Source: Hymenobacter elongatus
Lineage (GTDB): Bacteria > Bacteroidota > Bacteroidia > Cytophagales > Hymenobacteraceae
Length of the DNA stretch: 64,000 nt
Assembly: GCF_004745955.1 (NCBI RefSeq)
Contig: NZ_SRLD01000004.1
Location: forward strand, 1-64,000
Direction of reading: 5' to 3'
In this document: piece by piece, positions 28,767 through 37,728 of the stretch
Layout: each line of letters starts with the position of its first letter
How positions within the stretch are numbered: the first letter of the stretch is position 1
Made by a program: the position numbers and the translations under genes
The notes under the pieces: generated by a model
The model's database searches: none
The model's input: the letters and a program-made list of their open reading frames with translations, nothing else
What the model was told of the DNA's origin: nothing

Positions 28767-30182
28767 CTACAGGATATACTGGCTCAAGTCCCGATTACTC
28801 ACCATACCGCGCAGCCGTTCTTCGACCATAGCTACAGTAATTTGGATCCGGGCGTGGGCACCAATGAGGTCAGGCACGTCGAAGAGGATGTCGTTCAGCA
28901 AGCGGCTCATGACTGTATGCAGCCGCCGGGCACCGATATTTTCGACCTCTGCATTCACTTGAAAGGCTATTTCCGCCAACCGCTCCAGGGCCGCATCATC
29001 AAAGGACAACTCTACTTCCTCCGACTTGAGCAAGGCCTCATACTGCTTGGTCAGTGCATTCTTCGGTTCCTTCAGGATGCGGTAGAAATCGTCTTTGGTC
29101 AGGCTTTGTAGTTCTACCCGAATGGGAAAACGGCCTTGCAACTCGGGAATCAGGTCGCTGGGCTTAGCTACGTGAAAAGCGCCGGCGGCAATGAACAGAA
29201 TATGGTCGGTATTGATGATGCCGTATTTCGTGCTCACGGCACTCCCTTCCACGATGGGCAACAAGTCGCGCTGTACGCCTTCACGGCTCACATCGGGGCC
29301 TCCACCCCCACCCTTGCCGGCGCGGCTAGCCACCTTGTCTATCTCATCGATGAAAATGATACCTGCGTTTTCGGCCTGCCGTATGGCTTCATCTTTCACT
29401 TCGTCCATATCGATGAGCTTTGCCGCTTCCTCATCCAGCAGAATTTTCCGGGCTTCCGCAATCGTGACTTTCCGCTTACGCGTCTTTTTGGGCATCATGC
29501 TGCCCAGCATGTCCTGCAAGCCAGAGAGGGAGGCTTCATCTAACCCAGCGGGGCCACCGACCATACCCACGCCGGGCATACTACTCTGTTGAACCTTAAT
29601 ATCAATTTTACGCTCATCAAGCTCCCCGCTCCGAATCTTGAGCCGGAATTTCTCGCGGGTACGCTCATTCAGCTCATAGTCGGATTCGGGGACGCCTGAT
29701 GCATCGGAGCCAAAGCCAACGGATAGCTTTGGGCCGCCGGAGTTGCTACCGGTGACGGGCGGAATCAAGGCGTCGAGGATGATGTCTTCGACGGCCTGCG
29801 CGGCGCGGCTTTTCACTTCTTCCTTGCGGCGATGCTTCACCATGTTCACCGACTGCTCCACTAAGTCGCGCACCATGCTTTCTACGTCGCGGCCCACATA
29901 GCCAACCTCCGTAAACTTTGAGGCTTCCACTTTAGTGAAAGGAGCATCCGCAATGCTGGCCAGACGCCGGGCAATTTCGGTTTTGCCCACACCCGTAGAA
30001 CCAATCATCAGGATGTTATTGGGCACGATTTCGCGCTGCATATCGAGGGGTGCATGCAGGCGGCGCCAGCGGTTGCGCAATGCTATGGCCACGTGACGCT
30101 TGGCATCGTGCTGCCCAATGATATACTTATCGAGCTCAGCCACAATTTGGGCTGGCGTAAGAAACGTGGCAGAATCTAGCAT
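28767..30182 (-). CDS. hslU: HslU, ATPase subunit of the HslUV protease
   Basis: HslU unfolds proteins and feeds them to HslV. The 471-residue protein has [34 protein letters not shown], Walker [10 protein letters not shown], the pore motif [14 protein letters not shown], an extended I domain (about residues 110-245), Walker [12 protein letters not shown], the sensor region [10 protein letters not shown] and the C-terminal tail SQYIL that docks into HslV. No hslV is in the window; in many genomes it lies next door. Its leader holds a terminator-like hairpin after a good -7 box. Confidence 0.95.
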   Translation of the reverse strand: MLDSATFLTPAQIVAELDKYIIGQHDAKRHVAIALRNRWRRLHAPLDMQREIVPNNILMIGSTGVGKTEIARRLASIADAPFTKVEASKFTEVGYVGRDVESMVRDLVEQSVNMVKHRRKEEVKSRAAQAVEDIILDALIPPVTGSNSGGPKLSVGFGSDASGVPESDYELNERTREKFRLKIRSGELDERKIDIKVQQSSMPGVGMVGGPAGLDEASLSGLQDMLGSMMPKKTRKRKVTIAEARKILLDEEAAKLIDMDEVKDEAIRQAENAGIIFIDEIDKVASRAGKGGGGGPDVSREGVQRDLLPIVEGSAVSTKYGIINTDHILFIAAGAFHVAKPSDLIPELQGRFPIRVELQSLTKDDFYRILKEPKNALTKQYEALLKSEEVELSFDDAALERLAEIAFQVNAEVENIGARRLHTVMSRLLNDILFDVPDLIGAHARIQITVAMVEERLRGMVSNRDLSQYIL

Positions 30183-30207
30183 AAGGGGAAGGTGTGGGCG
30201 AGGTGGT

Positions 30208-30241
30208 AAAAAAACAGCGCAGTTCCCGGACAGGAACTGCG
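30208..30241 (-). promoter_or_regulatory. Terminator-like hairpin in the hslU leader (possible attenuator)
   Basis: On the minus strand CGCAGTTCC, 6 nt, GGAACTGCG is followed by CTG and seven T. It lies between the candidate promoter (30277-30284) and the hslU start (30182), so it could stop transcription before the gene. Confidence 0.6.
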
Positions 30242-30276
30242 ACTATAGGGCGGGGCTAGAACAGCCAAGGCAGGGG

Positions 30277-30284
30277 CAAAGTTA
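30277..30284 (-). promoter_or_regulatory. -7 promoter box upstream of hslU
   Basis: Reads TAACTTTG followed by CC on the minus strand, an exact -7 match, 95 nt before the hslU ATG. I see no TTG at the expected -33 distance. Confidence 0.5.
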
Positions 30285-30355
30285 CGACACATCGGTAGCA
30301 CGGAAATAAGCTAACGGCTTGCGTCGTACGGCAGCTCCTGGCTGTGGTTTAGGAC

Positions 30356-31420
30356 TTAGTCGCTCTTCTTGAAAAGCGTGTCGATGTTGCGAGCTACGGT
30401 AAAGTAATTGGCCGCGCCGGAAGCATGATAGCCGGCCCGGGTGTAATCGAGCTGGAACTGGCTGATGCGGAGCATAACGCCAAAGCTGATGCCCGCACCG
30501 CCAGCGGTGTTTTCCAGGCGCAGCTCGCGGCGCTGCAAGTGGTTGTAGCCCAAGCGCACATTCAGGTTTTTACCCAGAATTAATTCTCCCCCGACCACGA
30601 AATGCCGGGCAATCTTGTCGCCCAGGCTCTTCTTAGGCTTTATCTCATTGTTGTTCTCGTCGAGCTGGCCACGCTGGTTGGGGTCGAGGTACACGATATC
30701 TAGCTGCTGCAAGTGGTGAGCCGCGATGGAAATCCGGAGTGGCATGTGCTCGGGCTTGAAAGAGGTGCCGATTTGTACATCGAGCGGCATTGGCTCCCGG
30801 CCGGCTCCGGCGTAGGTTTTGAGCTGAATGCCCGCGTTCTTGACCAACAGCCCCACGTTGAAGTCTTGGGTGGGGTGTTTGAATAAAGCACCGACATCAG
30901 CCAGAGAAGCCACCGAGTGGTTGCCGGCAATACCAGATACAGCGAGTTTGAGCGTGCCGGCCAGCGTGAAATTACCGCTGGTGTAAGCATCCGAAACGCC
31001 CAGGGCATATTCGCTAACCGAAAACTGCCCCTGACTATTGCCAGCCGCATCGAACTGCTCAAACTTGCCGTAGTCCAGATAGGTGAGACCGACACCGAAC
31101 CGGCCCGCCCGAGCCGTATTGAATACATAGGAAACCGTGCTTTGCTTGATATCGGCCAGGAAATCGACATAGCCCAGCGCCAGCCGGCCGTCCATTTCGC
31201 TGTTGAGCAGAGCCGGGTTGGCATAGAGCATCGTGCCATCAGCATCCCGGGAGGAAACATTGACGCCGCCCAGACCCGCCAGCTTAGCACTGGGAGGCAG
31301 ATTCAGAAAGGAAAAAGCTTGCTGCCCTCCAATTTGAGCCGCTCCCGGCCTAGCCGCCAACAAGCTGGCACCTAACAGAATACAGCCAGCCAAAGCCGGA
31401 CGATGTAGCAGTCGAATCAT
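30356..31420 (-). CDS. porQ: Type IX secretion outer membrane protein PorQ
   Basis: PorQ is an outer-membrane beta-barrel of the attachment complex with PorU, PorV and PorZ that anchors T9SS cargo on the surface. The 354 residues start with a signal peptide (LLGASLLAARPGAAQ), then GGQQAFSFLNLPPSAKLAGLGGVNVSS, NPALLNSEMDGRLALGYVDFLADIKQ, and alternating barrel strands to the end (FQLDYTRAGYHASGAANYFTVARNIDTL). The N-terminal NLP-SA-LAGLGG motif is the family hallmark. It lies just downstream of lon in the same direction after a lon terminator, with a TATCTTAG box 8 nt before its start. Confidence 0.88.
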   Translation of the reverse strand: MIRLLHRPALAGCILLGASLLAARPGAAQIGGQQAFSFLNLPPSAKLAGLGGVNVSSRDADGTMLYANPALLNSEMDGRLALGYVDFLADIKQSTVSYVFNTARAGRFGVGLTYLDYGKFEQFDAAGNSQGQFSVSEYALGVSDAYTSGNFTLAGTLKLAVSGIAGNHSVASLADVGALFKHPTQDFNVGLLVKNAGIQLKTYAGAGREPMPLDVQIGTSFKPEHMPLRISIAAHHLQQLDIVYLDPNQRGQLDENNNEIKPKKSLGDKIARHFVVGGELILGKNLNVRLGYNHLQRRELRLENTAGGAGISFGVMLRISQFQLDYTRAGYHASGAANYFTVARNIDTLFKKSD

Positions 31421-31533
31421 AGCTCTAAGATACAGGGTTTCGGGGGTAAGACGTAAATGGCCGCGTTTTATTGTAGCAAGTTCAGCGTGTTTCCTGCCCT
31501 TTGAGTAGCGTAGTATTGGTAGCTGCCGCGAAC

Positions 31534-31568
31534 AAAAAACCTCCCCGGCGCGGGCAGCCAGGGAGGTT
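31534..31568 (-). terminator. Terminator after lon
   Basis: On the minus strand AACCTCCC and GGGAGGTT form the stem, followed by a run of T. Confidence 0.85.
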
Positions 31569-31594
31569 ATCTACTGAAGACGATGGCAGCCGCT

Positions 31595-34096
31595 CTACGC
31601 CACTTCTACGCTGGCCCCGGCTGGCACGGGCGGCTCGTCGCGAACCACAAGCGTGATGGGATGCGCCACTTTCTCGTCCAGCAGCGCAATTTTCAGCACG
31701 TCATCGACCCGGTCGGCGTAGTGTACCGTCAGGTCTTTAAGGTAGTCGGCAGAAATTTCGTTGATGTCCTTCCGGTTCTTTTCGCAGAGAATAACATCCC
31801 GAATGCCGGCCCGCTTGGCCGCCAGAATCTTCTCCTTAATACCACCTACGGGCAGCACTTTGCCGCGCAGGGTAATTTCGCCGGTCATGGCCAGATGGCT
31901 CCGGATTTTGCGCTGCGTGAAGACCGACGCAATGCTGGTAAAGATGGCAATACCGGCGCTCGGCCCGTCTTTGGGCACGGCTCCTTCGGGAAAGTGAATG
32001 TGCAGATCGTACTGATCGAACAGGCGGTAGTCGATTCCGAGCTCCTCGGCCCGACTGCGCAGATACGACAGGGCCGTAACGGCCGATTCCTTCATCACAT
32101 CGCCGAGCTGACCGGAAAGAGTGAGCTTACCCCTACCCCGACTAAGCAAGCTCTCGATGAACAGAATATCGCCGCCCACGCTCGTCCAGGCCAGGCCGGT
32201 CACAACACCCGCCGTTTCGTTGTCCTGGTACAAGTCGCGGTCGAAAATGGCGGCTCCCAGGATACGGCTGATGTCTTTGGGCTCCAGCGTATCGGGGAAA
32301 GCCTCCTTCATGGCCTTGTTCTTCGCAATATTGCGCGCCACGGCTCCCAGCTTGCGCTCAAGGCTCCGCACGCCCGACTCGCGGGTGTAGTCGTCAATCA
32401 CGCGCTGCAGGGCGGGCGTGGTAATGGCTACGTCTTTCAGGCTCAGACCATGCTCGGTGAGTTGCTTGGGCCAGAGGTGCTTTTTGGCAATCTGGGTTTT
32501 CTCCTCCAGCGTGTAGCCCGTCAGATCAATAATTTCCATCCGGTCGCGCAGGGCGGGCTGAATGGTATCGAGGGAGTTGGCCGTAGCAATGAACAGCACC
32601 CGCGAGAGGTCGTACTCCACTTCGAGGTAGTTGTCGGTGAAGGTCGAATTCTGCTCCGGGTCCAGTACTTCGAGCAGCGCCGAGGATGGGTCGCCGCGAA
32701 AGTCGGAAGCAATCTTGTCGATTTCGTCGAGCACGATAACCGGATTGGAAGCGCCGGCTTTCTTGATCTGGGAGATGATGCGACCAGGCATGGCGCCCAC
32801 GTAGGTCTTGCGGTGCCCCCTGATTTCGGCCTCGTCGCGCACACCGCCCAGGCTCATGCGCACGTACTTGCGACCCAGGCTTTTGGCAATAGACTTACCC
32901 AGCGATGTTTTGCCCACGCCGGGCGGGCCGTACAGGCACAGAATCGGGGCTTTCAGGTCCTGCTTGAGCTTGAGCACCGCCAGGTATTCGATGATGCGCT
33001 CCTTCACCTTTTCCATGCCGTAGTGGTCCTGGTCGAGGATTTTGCGGGTACGCTTCAGGTTAAAGTTGTCTTTGGTATACTCGGCCCAGGGCAGGTCCAG
33101 CAGAAACTCCACGTAGTTCACGCTCACCGGAAACTCGGCAGCCTGCGGATTGACGCGGGCCAGCTTCTCCAGCTCCTTTTTGAAGTGCTTCGCTACAGAC
33201 TCGGGCCACTTCTTGGTCTTGGCGGCCTGCCGGAACTTCTCAATTTCCTGGTCGGGGCCATCGAAGCCCAGCTCGTCCTGCAACACCTTGATTTGCTGGC
33301 GCAGGAAATAATCACGCTGCTGCTGGTCGATGTCGGTGTGGACTTTGGTCTGGATTTCATGCTTGATTTCCAGCAGCTGAATTTCCTTCATCATCATCTC
33401 CAACAGCCGGGTGCCGCGCTCCACGCCATCGTTGATTTCCAGCAGCTTCTGCTTCAGGCCTACTTCCACGTTGATGTTGGAAGAGAGGAAATGGGTCAGA
33501 AAAGACGGCGACTCGATGTTGTCCAGCGCCACTTGTGCTTCCTGCGGAATCTCGGGGTTGAGCTTCAGCATCTTGGCCGCCGCGTCCTTCAGGGACGAAA
33601 CAAGGCCCTTCACTTCCTTCGACGATTTGTTGGGAAAAGCCTCCGGAAAGTAGCTCACGCGGGCCGTGAGATACGGCGTATCCTGAACCTGCTCGTCGAT
33701 ATGAAACCGGCTCTGGCCCTGGATGATGATGGTCGTGTTGCCATCGGGCAGCACCAACAGCTTCAGGATGCGGGCCATAGTACCCACCTCAAACAGGTCG
33801 CTGAGCGCCGGGTCGTCACTTTGGGTGTTCTTCTGGGCTACTACGCCTACTATCTTATTGCCCCGGTAGGCCTTGCGCACCAGCCGAATACTCTTTTTGC
33901 GGGTGACCGTGACGGGCAGCACCACACCGGGAAACAGGACCGTATTGCGCACCGGCAGCAACGGCAGCACCGCCGGCGAGTCCTGCTCGGCCAGGGGCTG
34001 GTCCGGATCGGTGGCCACGATGGACACCATTTCGGCGGGGTCGTCGGTCATGAGCAGGGGGGTCGGTTTGGGCTTGCGCGAATCGGATGAACTCAT
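31595..34096 (-). CDS. lon: ATP-dependent protease Lon
   Basis: Lon degrades misfolded and regulatory proteins in the cytoplasm. The 833 residues show the N-terminal substrate domain ([21 protein letters not shown] onward), a central coiled-coil helix ([18 protein letters not shown]), the AAA module with Walker [14 protein letters not shown], Walker [10 protein letters not shown] and [18 protein letters not shown], and the C-terminal protease domain with the catalytic Ser in PKDGPSAG and Lys in [15 protein letters not shown]. Length is normal. porE is divergent from it across 270 nt. A GACCTTCG just before the ATG resembles the rnhB -7 box. Confidence 0.97.
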   Translation of the reverse strand: MSSSDSRKPKPTPLLMTDDPAEMVSIVATDPDQPLAEQDSPAVLPLLPVRNTVLFPGVVLPVTVTRKKSIRLVRKAYRGNKIVGVVAQKNTQSDDPALSDLFEVGTMARILKLLVLPDGNTTIIIQGQSRFHIDEQVQDTPYLTARVSYFPEAFPNKSSKEVKGLVSSLKDAAAKMLKLNPEIPQEAQVALDNIESPSFLTHFLSSNINVEVGLKQKLLEINDGVERGTRLLEMMMKEIQLLEIKHEIQTKVHTDIDQQQRDYFLRQQIKVLQDELGFDGPDQEIEKFRQAAKTKKWPESVAKHFKKELEKLARVNPQAAEFPVSVNYVEFLLDLPWAEYTKDNFNLKRTRKILDQDHYGMEKVKERIIEYLAVLKLKQDLKAPILCLYGPPGVGKTSLGKSIAKSLGRKYVRMSLGGVRDEAEIRGHRKTYVGAMPGRIISQIKKAGASNPVIVLDEIDKIASDFRGDPSSALLEVLDPEQNSTFTDNYLEVEYDLSRVLFIATANSLDTIQPALRDRMEIIDLTGYTLEEKTQIAKKHLWPKQLTEHGLSLKDVAITTPALQRVIDDYTRESGVRSLERKLGAVARNIAKNKAMKEAFPDTLEPKDISRILGAAIFDRDLYQDNETAGVVTGLAWTSVGGDILFIESLLSRGRGKLTLSGQLGDVMKESAVTALSYLRSRAEELGIDYRLFDQYDLHIHFPEGAVPKDGPSAGIAIFTSIASVFTQRKIRSHLAMTGEITLRGKVLPVGGIKEKILAAKRAGIRDVILCEKNRKDINEISADYLKDLTVHYADRVDDVLKIALLDEKVAHPITLVVRDEPPVPAGASVEVA

Positions 34097-34291
34097 GGGA
34101 CGAAGGTCGGGGAAAGAAAAGCGGTGCCAGAATGACAGGTGCCACAGGCAACACGCGGCACGAAGCGAGCGAGCTTCCGAAGATACAGCTTTGTCAAGCG
34201 CTATGCCACGGCAGCTGAGGGCTTATTTTCTTACGGCTAATCAGCCAATGCGGCGCAAAAGCCAGCCACTCCGACAGCCGGCCGCCAGTAG

Positions 34292-34320
34292 TTGATTGCA
34301 TGAGAAAATCCCTATTTTTG
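34292..34320 (+). promoter_or_regulatory. Promoter of porE (TTG, 18 nt, TATTTTTG)
   Basis: TTG at 34292-34294 and an exact -7 box TATTTTTG at 34313-34320 are 18 nt apart. The leader is about 40 nt. Confidence 0.7.
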
Positions 34321-34366
34321 AACTTTCGCCGCGCTGTCTGGGCCGGTCATCGTGCTTTATTGACTT

Positions 34367-36394
34367 ATGCTTCGCTCTCTACGCCCGCTTCTCTGCCTGT
34401 TGTTCCTTTTTATCGTCGTCGGGACGGGGCATGCCCAGAAGAAAAACACGCCGCCCCCCACACGGAAGCTGACGGGCAAAGTAACGCGGCAGCTGCGGGT
34501 GCGCCCCGATGGCACTCCCGATTTTATCAACATCAACAAGCTGGCCTATTTTCAAGACAAGAAAGCGCTGAAGGCTATTCAGAAGGCCGAAAAGCGCCGC
34601 AACTACAACCAGGCGCGCAGCCTGCTCGAATCCTATGTTTCGCTGTTTGGCATCCAGAATTTTGCCAAAGACACGCCCATGCTGTGGCGCCTGGCCCAGC
34701 TCTGGGAAAAAGCCGGCAACGAGGAAAAAGCCAAAGCCTACTACCGTCTGGCCCTGAAGCATCACCGCCAGGATATCAAGAAAATTCAGCTCTACTACGA
34801 TTCTTTGGAGCAGAAAGAGGCCGAGCTGTACGTGCCGCTGCGGGTGTACTACGACATCGTGGAGTACCGCAAGAGCCTGGCTACGTTTCATCCGCCCAAG
34901 GGCGTATATACCAGCATGGGCGACGCTGTTAACTCTAAAGTAGAGGACTACGGGCCGACGCTGAATGCCGGGGCCGACCAGTTTATCTTCTCCTCGAAGC
35001 GCAAAACCCGGGGTATTCAGGATGCCGTGGATGAAGATCTGTACCTGTCGCGCAAAGAGGGCGTGTCATGGGCCGATGCCGAGCCGCTGCCCAAACCCAT
35101 TAACTCGCCCTACAACGAAGGCTCGGCCTGTATCAGTAAGGACGGCAAAACCCTGTACTTCGCCCGCTGCGAATGCCCGACGTGCCACGGCAACTGCGAC
35201 CTGTTCGTATCGTCGCTGAAGGAAGGGCAGTGGTCGGTGCCCAAGAGTCTGGGCGCCCAGATCAACTCGCCCGCCTGGGACTCGCAGCCCACTTTGTCGC
35301 GCAACGAGGACACGCTCTACTTCGCCTCCGACCGGCTCGGTGGCTTCGGCTTGTCCGATATCTGGTTTACGGCCAAAAACAAGGCCGGCCAATGGACCAA
35401 AGCCCAAAACCTGGGCCCGGTCGTGAACACCCGCGAAAGTGAGGTCAGCCCCTATTATCACCCCCTCTACAACGTGCTCTACTTCAGCTCGCGCGGGCAG
35501 CTGCTCAACTACGGCGACTTCGATATTTACAAAACCTACCGCGTGCGGGGCCGCTGGCAGGAACCACGCAACATTGGCCCGCTAGTGAATGGCAAGGGCT
35601 CGGAGTACTACTTCACCATCGACTCGGAATCGACCAACCTGTACTATGCGCGCTCGGAACCCCAGGACATGAAGAACCTGGACCTGTTCTCGTTTCCGCT
35701 CCCGATGGAAGCCCAGCCTCTGGCCACCACGCACATTGAGGGCTCCCTGGTTGACTCGGTGAGCAGCAAGCCGCTCAATGGCATCGTCAGCATTATCGAT
35801 ACTGATAACGGCATCGAAGTGGCCAGTAAGTATGTGCGGCCCGATGGCAGCTTCGACTTCGACCTGATCGAAGGCTCGCACTACGTGCTGCTGATACAGA
35901 GTCCGGACTATTTCACGGTGGAAAAGCAGTTTGAGCTCAAGGGTGACACGGTGATGAAGCTCATGACCAACTCGATTGACTATCGGCTACCGCTGATTTT
36001 CAAAAACATCGAATTCGACCAGGATAAAGCAACCATTCGGACCACGATGCACCCCATTCTGGACCGCATTGCGCTGTTTATGGTCGACCATCCCACGTTC
36101 CGGCTCAGCATCAAGGGCCACACCGACTCCAAGGGCGACCCTGACTTCAACGAAACACTATCGAAGGACCGGGCCGAAGCCATCCGGCGCTACATTGAGG
36201 CGAAAGGCAAGCTCAAGCCCAACCGCATTGAGAGCATGGGCTACGGCAGCACCCAACCGCTGAAGGAGGAAATAACCGAGGAAGATGCCCGCACCAACCG
36301 CCGGGTGGAGTTCCGGCTCCTGAAGCCCGAAAGCGAGGACAAGAAGCCCACGGACGACAAAAAACCCGCCGACGGCACACTGGACTGGAAGTAG
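34367..36394 (+). CDS. porE: T9SS protein PorE: TPR, PD40 propeller, CRD and OmpA domains
   Basis: PorE links the T9SS to peptidoglycan. The 675 residues show in order a signal peptide (LLFLFIVVGTGHAQ), a TPR region (about 60-175), a beta-propeller with PD40/WD40-like repeats (DGKTLYFARCECPTCHGNCDLF; EDTLYFASDRLGGFGLSDIWF; NVLYFSSRGQLLNYGDFDIY), a carboxypeptidase-regulatory-like domain (IEGSLVDSVSSKPLNGIVSIIDTDNG) and an OmpA C-terminal domain with the peptidoglycan-binding pattern IKGHTDSKGDPDFNETLSKDRAEAI and RRVEF. This four-domain order is that of PorE. It is divergent from lon; porQ lies on the far side of lon. Confidence 0.87.
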   Translation: MLRSLRPLLCLLFLFIVVGTGHAQKKNTPPPTRKLTGKVTRQLRVRPDGTPDFININKLAYFQDKKALKAIQKAEKRRNYNQARSLLESYVSLFGIQNFAKDTPMLWRLAQLWEKAGNEEKAKAYYRLALKHHRQDIKKIQLYYDSLEQKEAELYVPLRVYYDIVEYRKSLATFHPPKGVYTSMGDAVNSKVEDYGPTLNAGADQFIFSSKRKTRGIQDAVDEDLYLSRKEGVSWADAEPLPKPINSPYNEGSACISKDGKTLYFARCECPTCHGNCDLFVSSLKEGQWSVPKSLGAQINSPAWDSQPTLSRNEDTLYFASDRLGGFGLSDIWFTAKNKAGQWTKAQNLGPVVNTRESEVSPYYHPLYNVLYFSSRGQLLNYGDFDIYKTYRVRGRWQEPRNIGPLVNGKGSEYYFTIDSESTNLYYARSEPQDMKNLDLFSFPLPMEAQPLATTHIEGSLVDSVSSKPLNGIVSIIDTDNGIEVASKYVRPDGSFDFDLIEGSHYVLLIQSPDYFTVEKQFELKGDTVMKLMTNSIDYRLPLIFKNIEFDQDKATIRTTMHPILDRIALFMVDHPTFRLSIKGHTDSKGDPDFNETLSKDRAEAIRRYIEAKGKLKPNRIESMGYGSTQPLKEEITEEDARTNRRVEFRLLKPESEDKKPTDDKKPADGTLDWK

Positions 36395-36471
36395 ATTCGG
36401 CGGCGCGCATCCGTCCTTACGAAACCCGAAGCCATCTGTCCGCGACGCAGCGACCAGCTCCCTTTAGCACT

Positions 36472-36536
36472 GAAGCCGTTTAGAAAGTCAAAAGAACGTC
36501 ATGCTCGTTAGGGTTGGCGACTTTCTAAACAGCTTC
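36472..36536. mobile_element. 65-bp MITE-like element, GAAGCTG family
   Basis: Terminal repeats GAAGCCGTTTAGAAAGTC (36472-36489) and GACTTTCTAAACAGCTTC (36519-36536) match at 17 of 18 positions. The element is bordered by ACT on both sides (36469-36471 and 36537-36539), read as a 3-bp target duplication. The interior keeps only a short piece of the core (GAACGTCATGCT), so this is an internally deleted copy of the element at 45357-45527. It lies between porE and its probable terminator. Confidence 0.8.
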
Positions 36537-36539
36537 ACT

Positions 36540-36577
36540 AAAAAGCCCTTTCCGGTCGCAACGGGAAAGGGCTTTTT
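36540..36577 (+). terminator. Rho-independent terminator, probably of porE
   Basis: AAAAAGCCCTTTCC pairs with GGGAAAGGGCTTTTT. It now lies 146 nt after the porE stop, behind the inserted 65-bp element. Confidence 0.88.
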
Positions 36578-36621
36578 AAGTGGTCAGCCATCAGGAAGCG
36601 TACAAACGGCGCGACCAAGCC

Positions 36622-36726
36622 GCCTCACCCCCCGGCCCCCTCTCCGAACAAGAGAGGGGGAGCCCAACGTCCGGGGCATAGCCGGTGCCCCTTTCTTGTT
36701 CGGAGAGGGGGCCGGGGGGGTGAGGC
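36622..36726. repeat. GC-rich inverted repeat, 32-bp arms
   Basis: Arms at 36622-36653 and 36694-36726 are complementary except for one extra G in the right arm. Each contains CCCCCTCTCCGAACAAGA, so CCCCGG and CTCTCC blocks face each other across a 40-nt centre. The sequence type is a widespread intergenic repeat in GC-rich bacteria; no gene is seen. Confidence 0.8.
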
Positions 36727-36758
36727 GCTGGAAAGGAGACGAGGCCGCGGAGAGGTAG

Positions 36759-37325
36759 CTAGGGCATGAGCACCCCGCCCAGCGCCGCCGCCTCGGCACG
36801 CAGGCCAGCCACGCAGGCCAGCCACGCGGGCGACCAGCAGGTGGCCGGTGGCAGCGGCCCTAGCCGGGCCGGGCTCGTCGCGGGTGAGGTCGGCGGTTAG
36901 CTCGTGCCGCCAGCGGGCGTAGTGGGCGGCTTCGGTGGGCTCGGGCGGGGCGGGGCCGCTTGCAGCCGGGCCCGGCCCGCGCGGCGGTGGGCCAGGGCGG
37001 CGGCCAGCGCCTGCTGCCGGGCCAGCTCCCGGCCCACCACCAGCAGGCACAGGCGCACGTCGCGCAGGCGGCGGCGCAGCGGCTCGGGGGCGGGTGGGGG
37101 CGGCAGCGCGGGCGGCCCCTGGCCCAGCGGCGGCGGCAGCAGCCGGGCCAGCCAAAGCAGGCGCGGCCCCAGCGCGGGCGGCAAGCCCTTGCGGCCCGCC
37201 TCCACATGCGTCACAAATCCCATCGACAAGCCTAGGTAGCGGGCCAGCTGCCGCGTCGAAATGCCCAGGTGCGCCCGCACGGCGGCCGTCAGGCTAAGGT
37301 CAACAGCAGAAGAGGGAGCGGCCAT
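36759..37325 (-). pseudogene. XRE-type helix-turn-helix protein, broken by two frame lesions
   Basis: The N-terminus MAAPSSAVDLSLTAAVRAHLG, then STRQLARYLGLSMGFVTHVEAGRKGL, is a Cro/C1-type HTH, followed by a Leu/Pro-rich linker and a helix (RRRLRDVRLCLLVVGRELARQQALAAALAHRR). That frame ends at 36897. Coding character then continues in another frame (PTEAAHYARWRHELTADLTRDE) and, after a 13-bp tandem duplication at 36800-36825, returns to the first frame and ends VLMP at 36759. The first shift lies near the GCCCC repeats around 36943-36956. The two shifts add to a multiple of three. GC is extremely high, so sequencing error must be excluded. If only the first frame is made, the product is 142 residues. 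Confidence 0.6.
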
Positions 37326-37332
37326 GCCGGCA

Positions 37333-37416
37333 AGGTAGGCACCCTGGGTAAAACCTTTGGGGCTGCCTACCTTCGCAGGTAGGCAGCCCTGGTAAAAATC
37401 GGAGGGGTGCCTACCT
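37333..37416. repeat. Pair of 40-bp repeats with palindromic ends, possible operator
   Basis: Units 37333-37372 and 37377-37416 are 30/40 identical. Each starts AGGTAGGCA and ends TGCCTACCT. Across the 4-nt spacer they form a 13-bp perfect palindrome (37360-37389). The first unit starts 8 nt from the XRE start codon and overlaps a TACCTTGC promoter-like box, so autorepression by that protein is plausible. Confidence 0.6.
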
Positions 37417-37499
37417 GGGCGCAGCTGCCGGCCATGCTGCCCGCGGGCGTGTACCTGGTGCGGGCCGGCGCGCAAACCGTGCGCCGGCTGATGGAGTAG
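37383..37499 (+). pseudogene. Remnant of a T9SS C-terminal sorting domain
   Basis: A short plus-strand frame, opening after a stop at 37380-37382 and ending at TAG 37497-37499, encodes LPAGVYLVRAGAQTVRRLME at its end. This matches the last strands of a type IX secretion sorting domain (LPAGVYxVRxxxxxQxxRLxxE). No upstream part of such a protein remains, so it is read as a gene fragment. The second 40-bp repeat overlaps its beginning. Confidence 0.4.
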
Positions 37500-37514
37500 C
37501 TGCCGCTCTCTTAT

Positions 37515-37664
37515 GAAGCTGTTTAGAAAGTTGTTCGAGACATGACGTTCTACTGTACTTTCTATGTGCTCGTGCAGAAACAAGCGTATTGAATTTAGAA
37601 CGTCCTGCTTCATCTGGCGTCCGCTTGTCGAAGCATGACCGCCTATTCGGATAGGTTCTTAGTG
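37515..37664. mobile_element. Chimeric MITE-like remnant with mismatched ends
   Basis: The left end is GAAGCTGTTTAGAAAGT, as in the elements at 36472 and 45357. The middle (about 37596-37640) carries the common core (CTTCATCTGGCGTCCGCTTG, then TCGAAGCATGAC). The right 24 nt match the end of the IS at the window start. The partner ends of both types are missing, so two elements seem to have been joined by insertion and deletion. Confidence 0.6.
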
Positions 37665-37728
37665 TGAAAGGCTCTCTACATTTCATAGGAAGAATAGCCG
37701 CGCTTCGTTCGCCCGAACGCGCTTTTTC

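Noticed and set aside
31583..34090. 835-codon plus-strand open frame opposite lon
   Set aside because: Antisense shadow of lon: its length mirrors lon exactly, it has Gln/His/Arg-rich composition, and it has no domain.
36625..37155. 176-codon Ala/Pro/Gly-rich minus-strand frame
   Set aside because: Not a separate gene: its C-terminal part is the shifted continuation of the XRE gene and its N-terminal part is out-of-frame GC-rich sequence.
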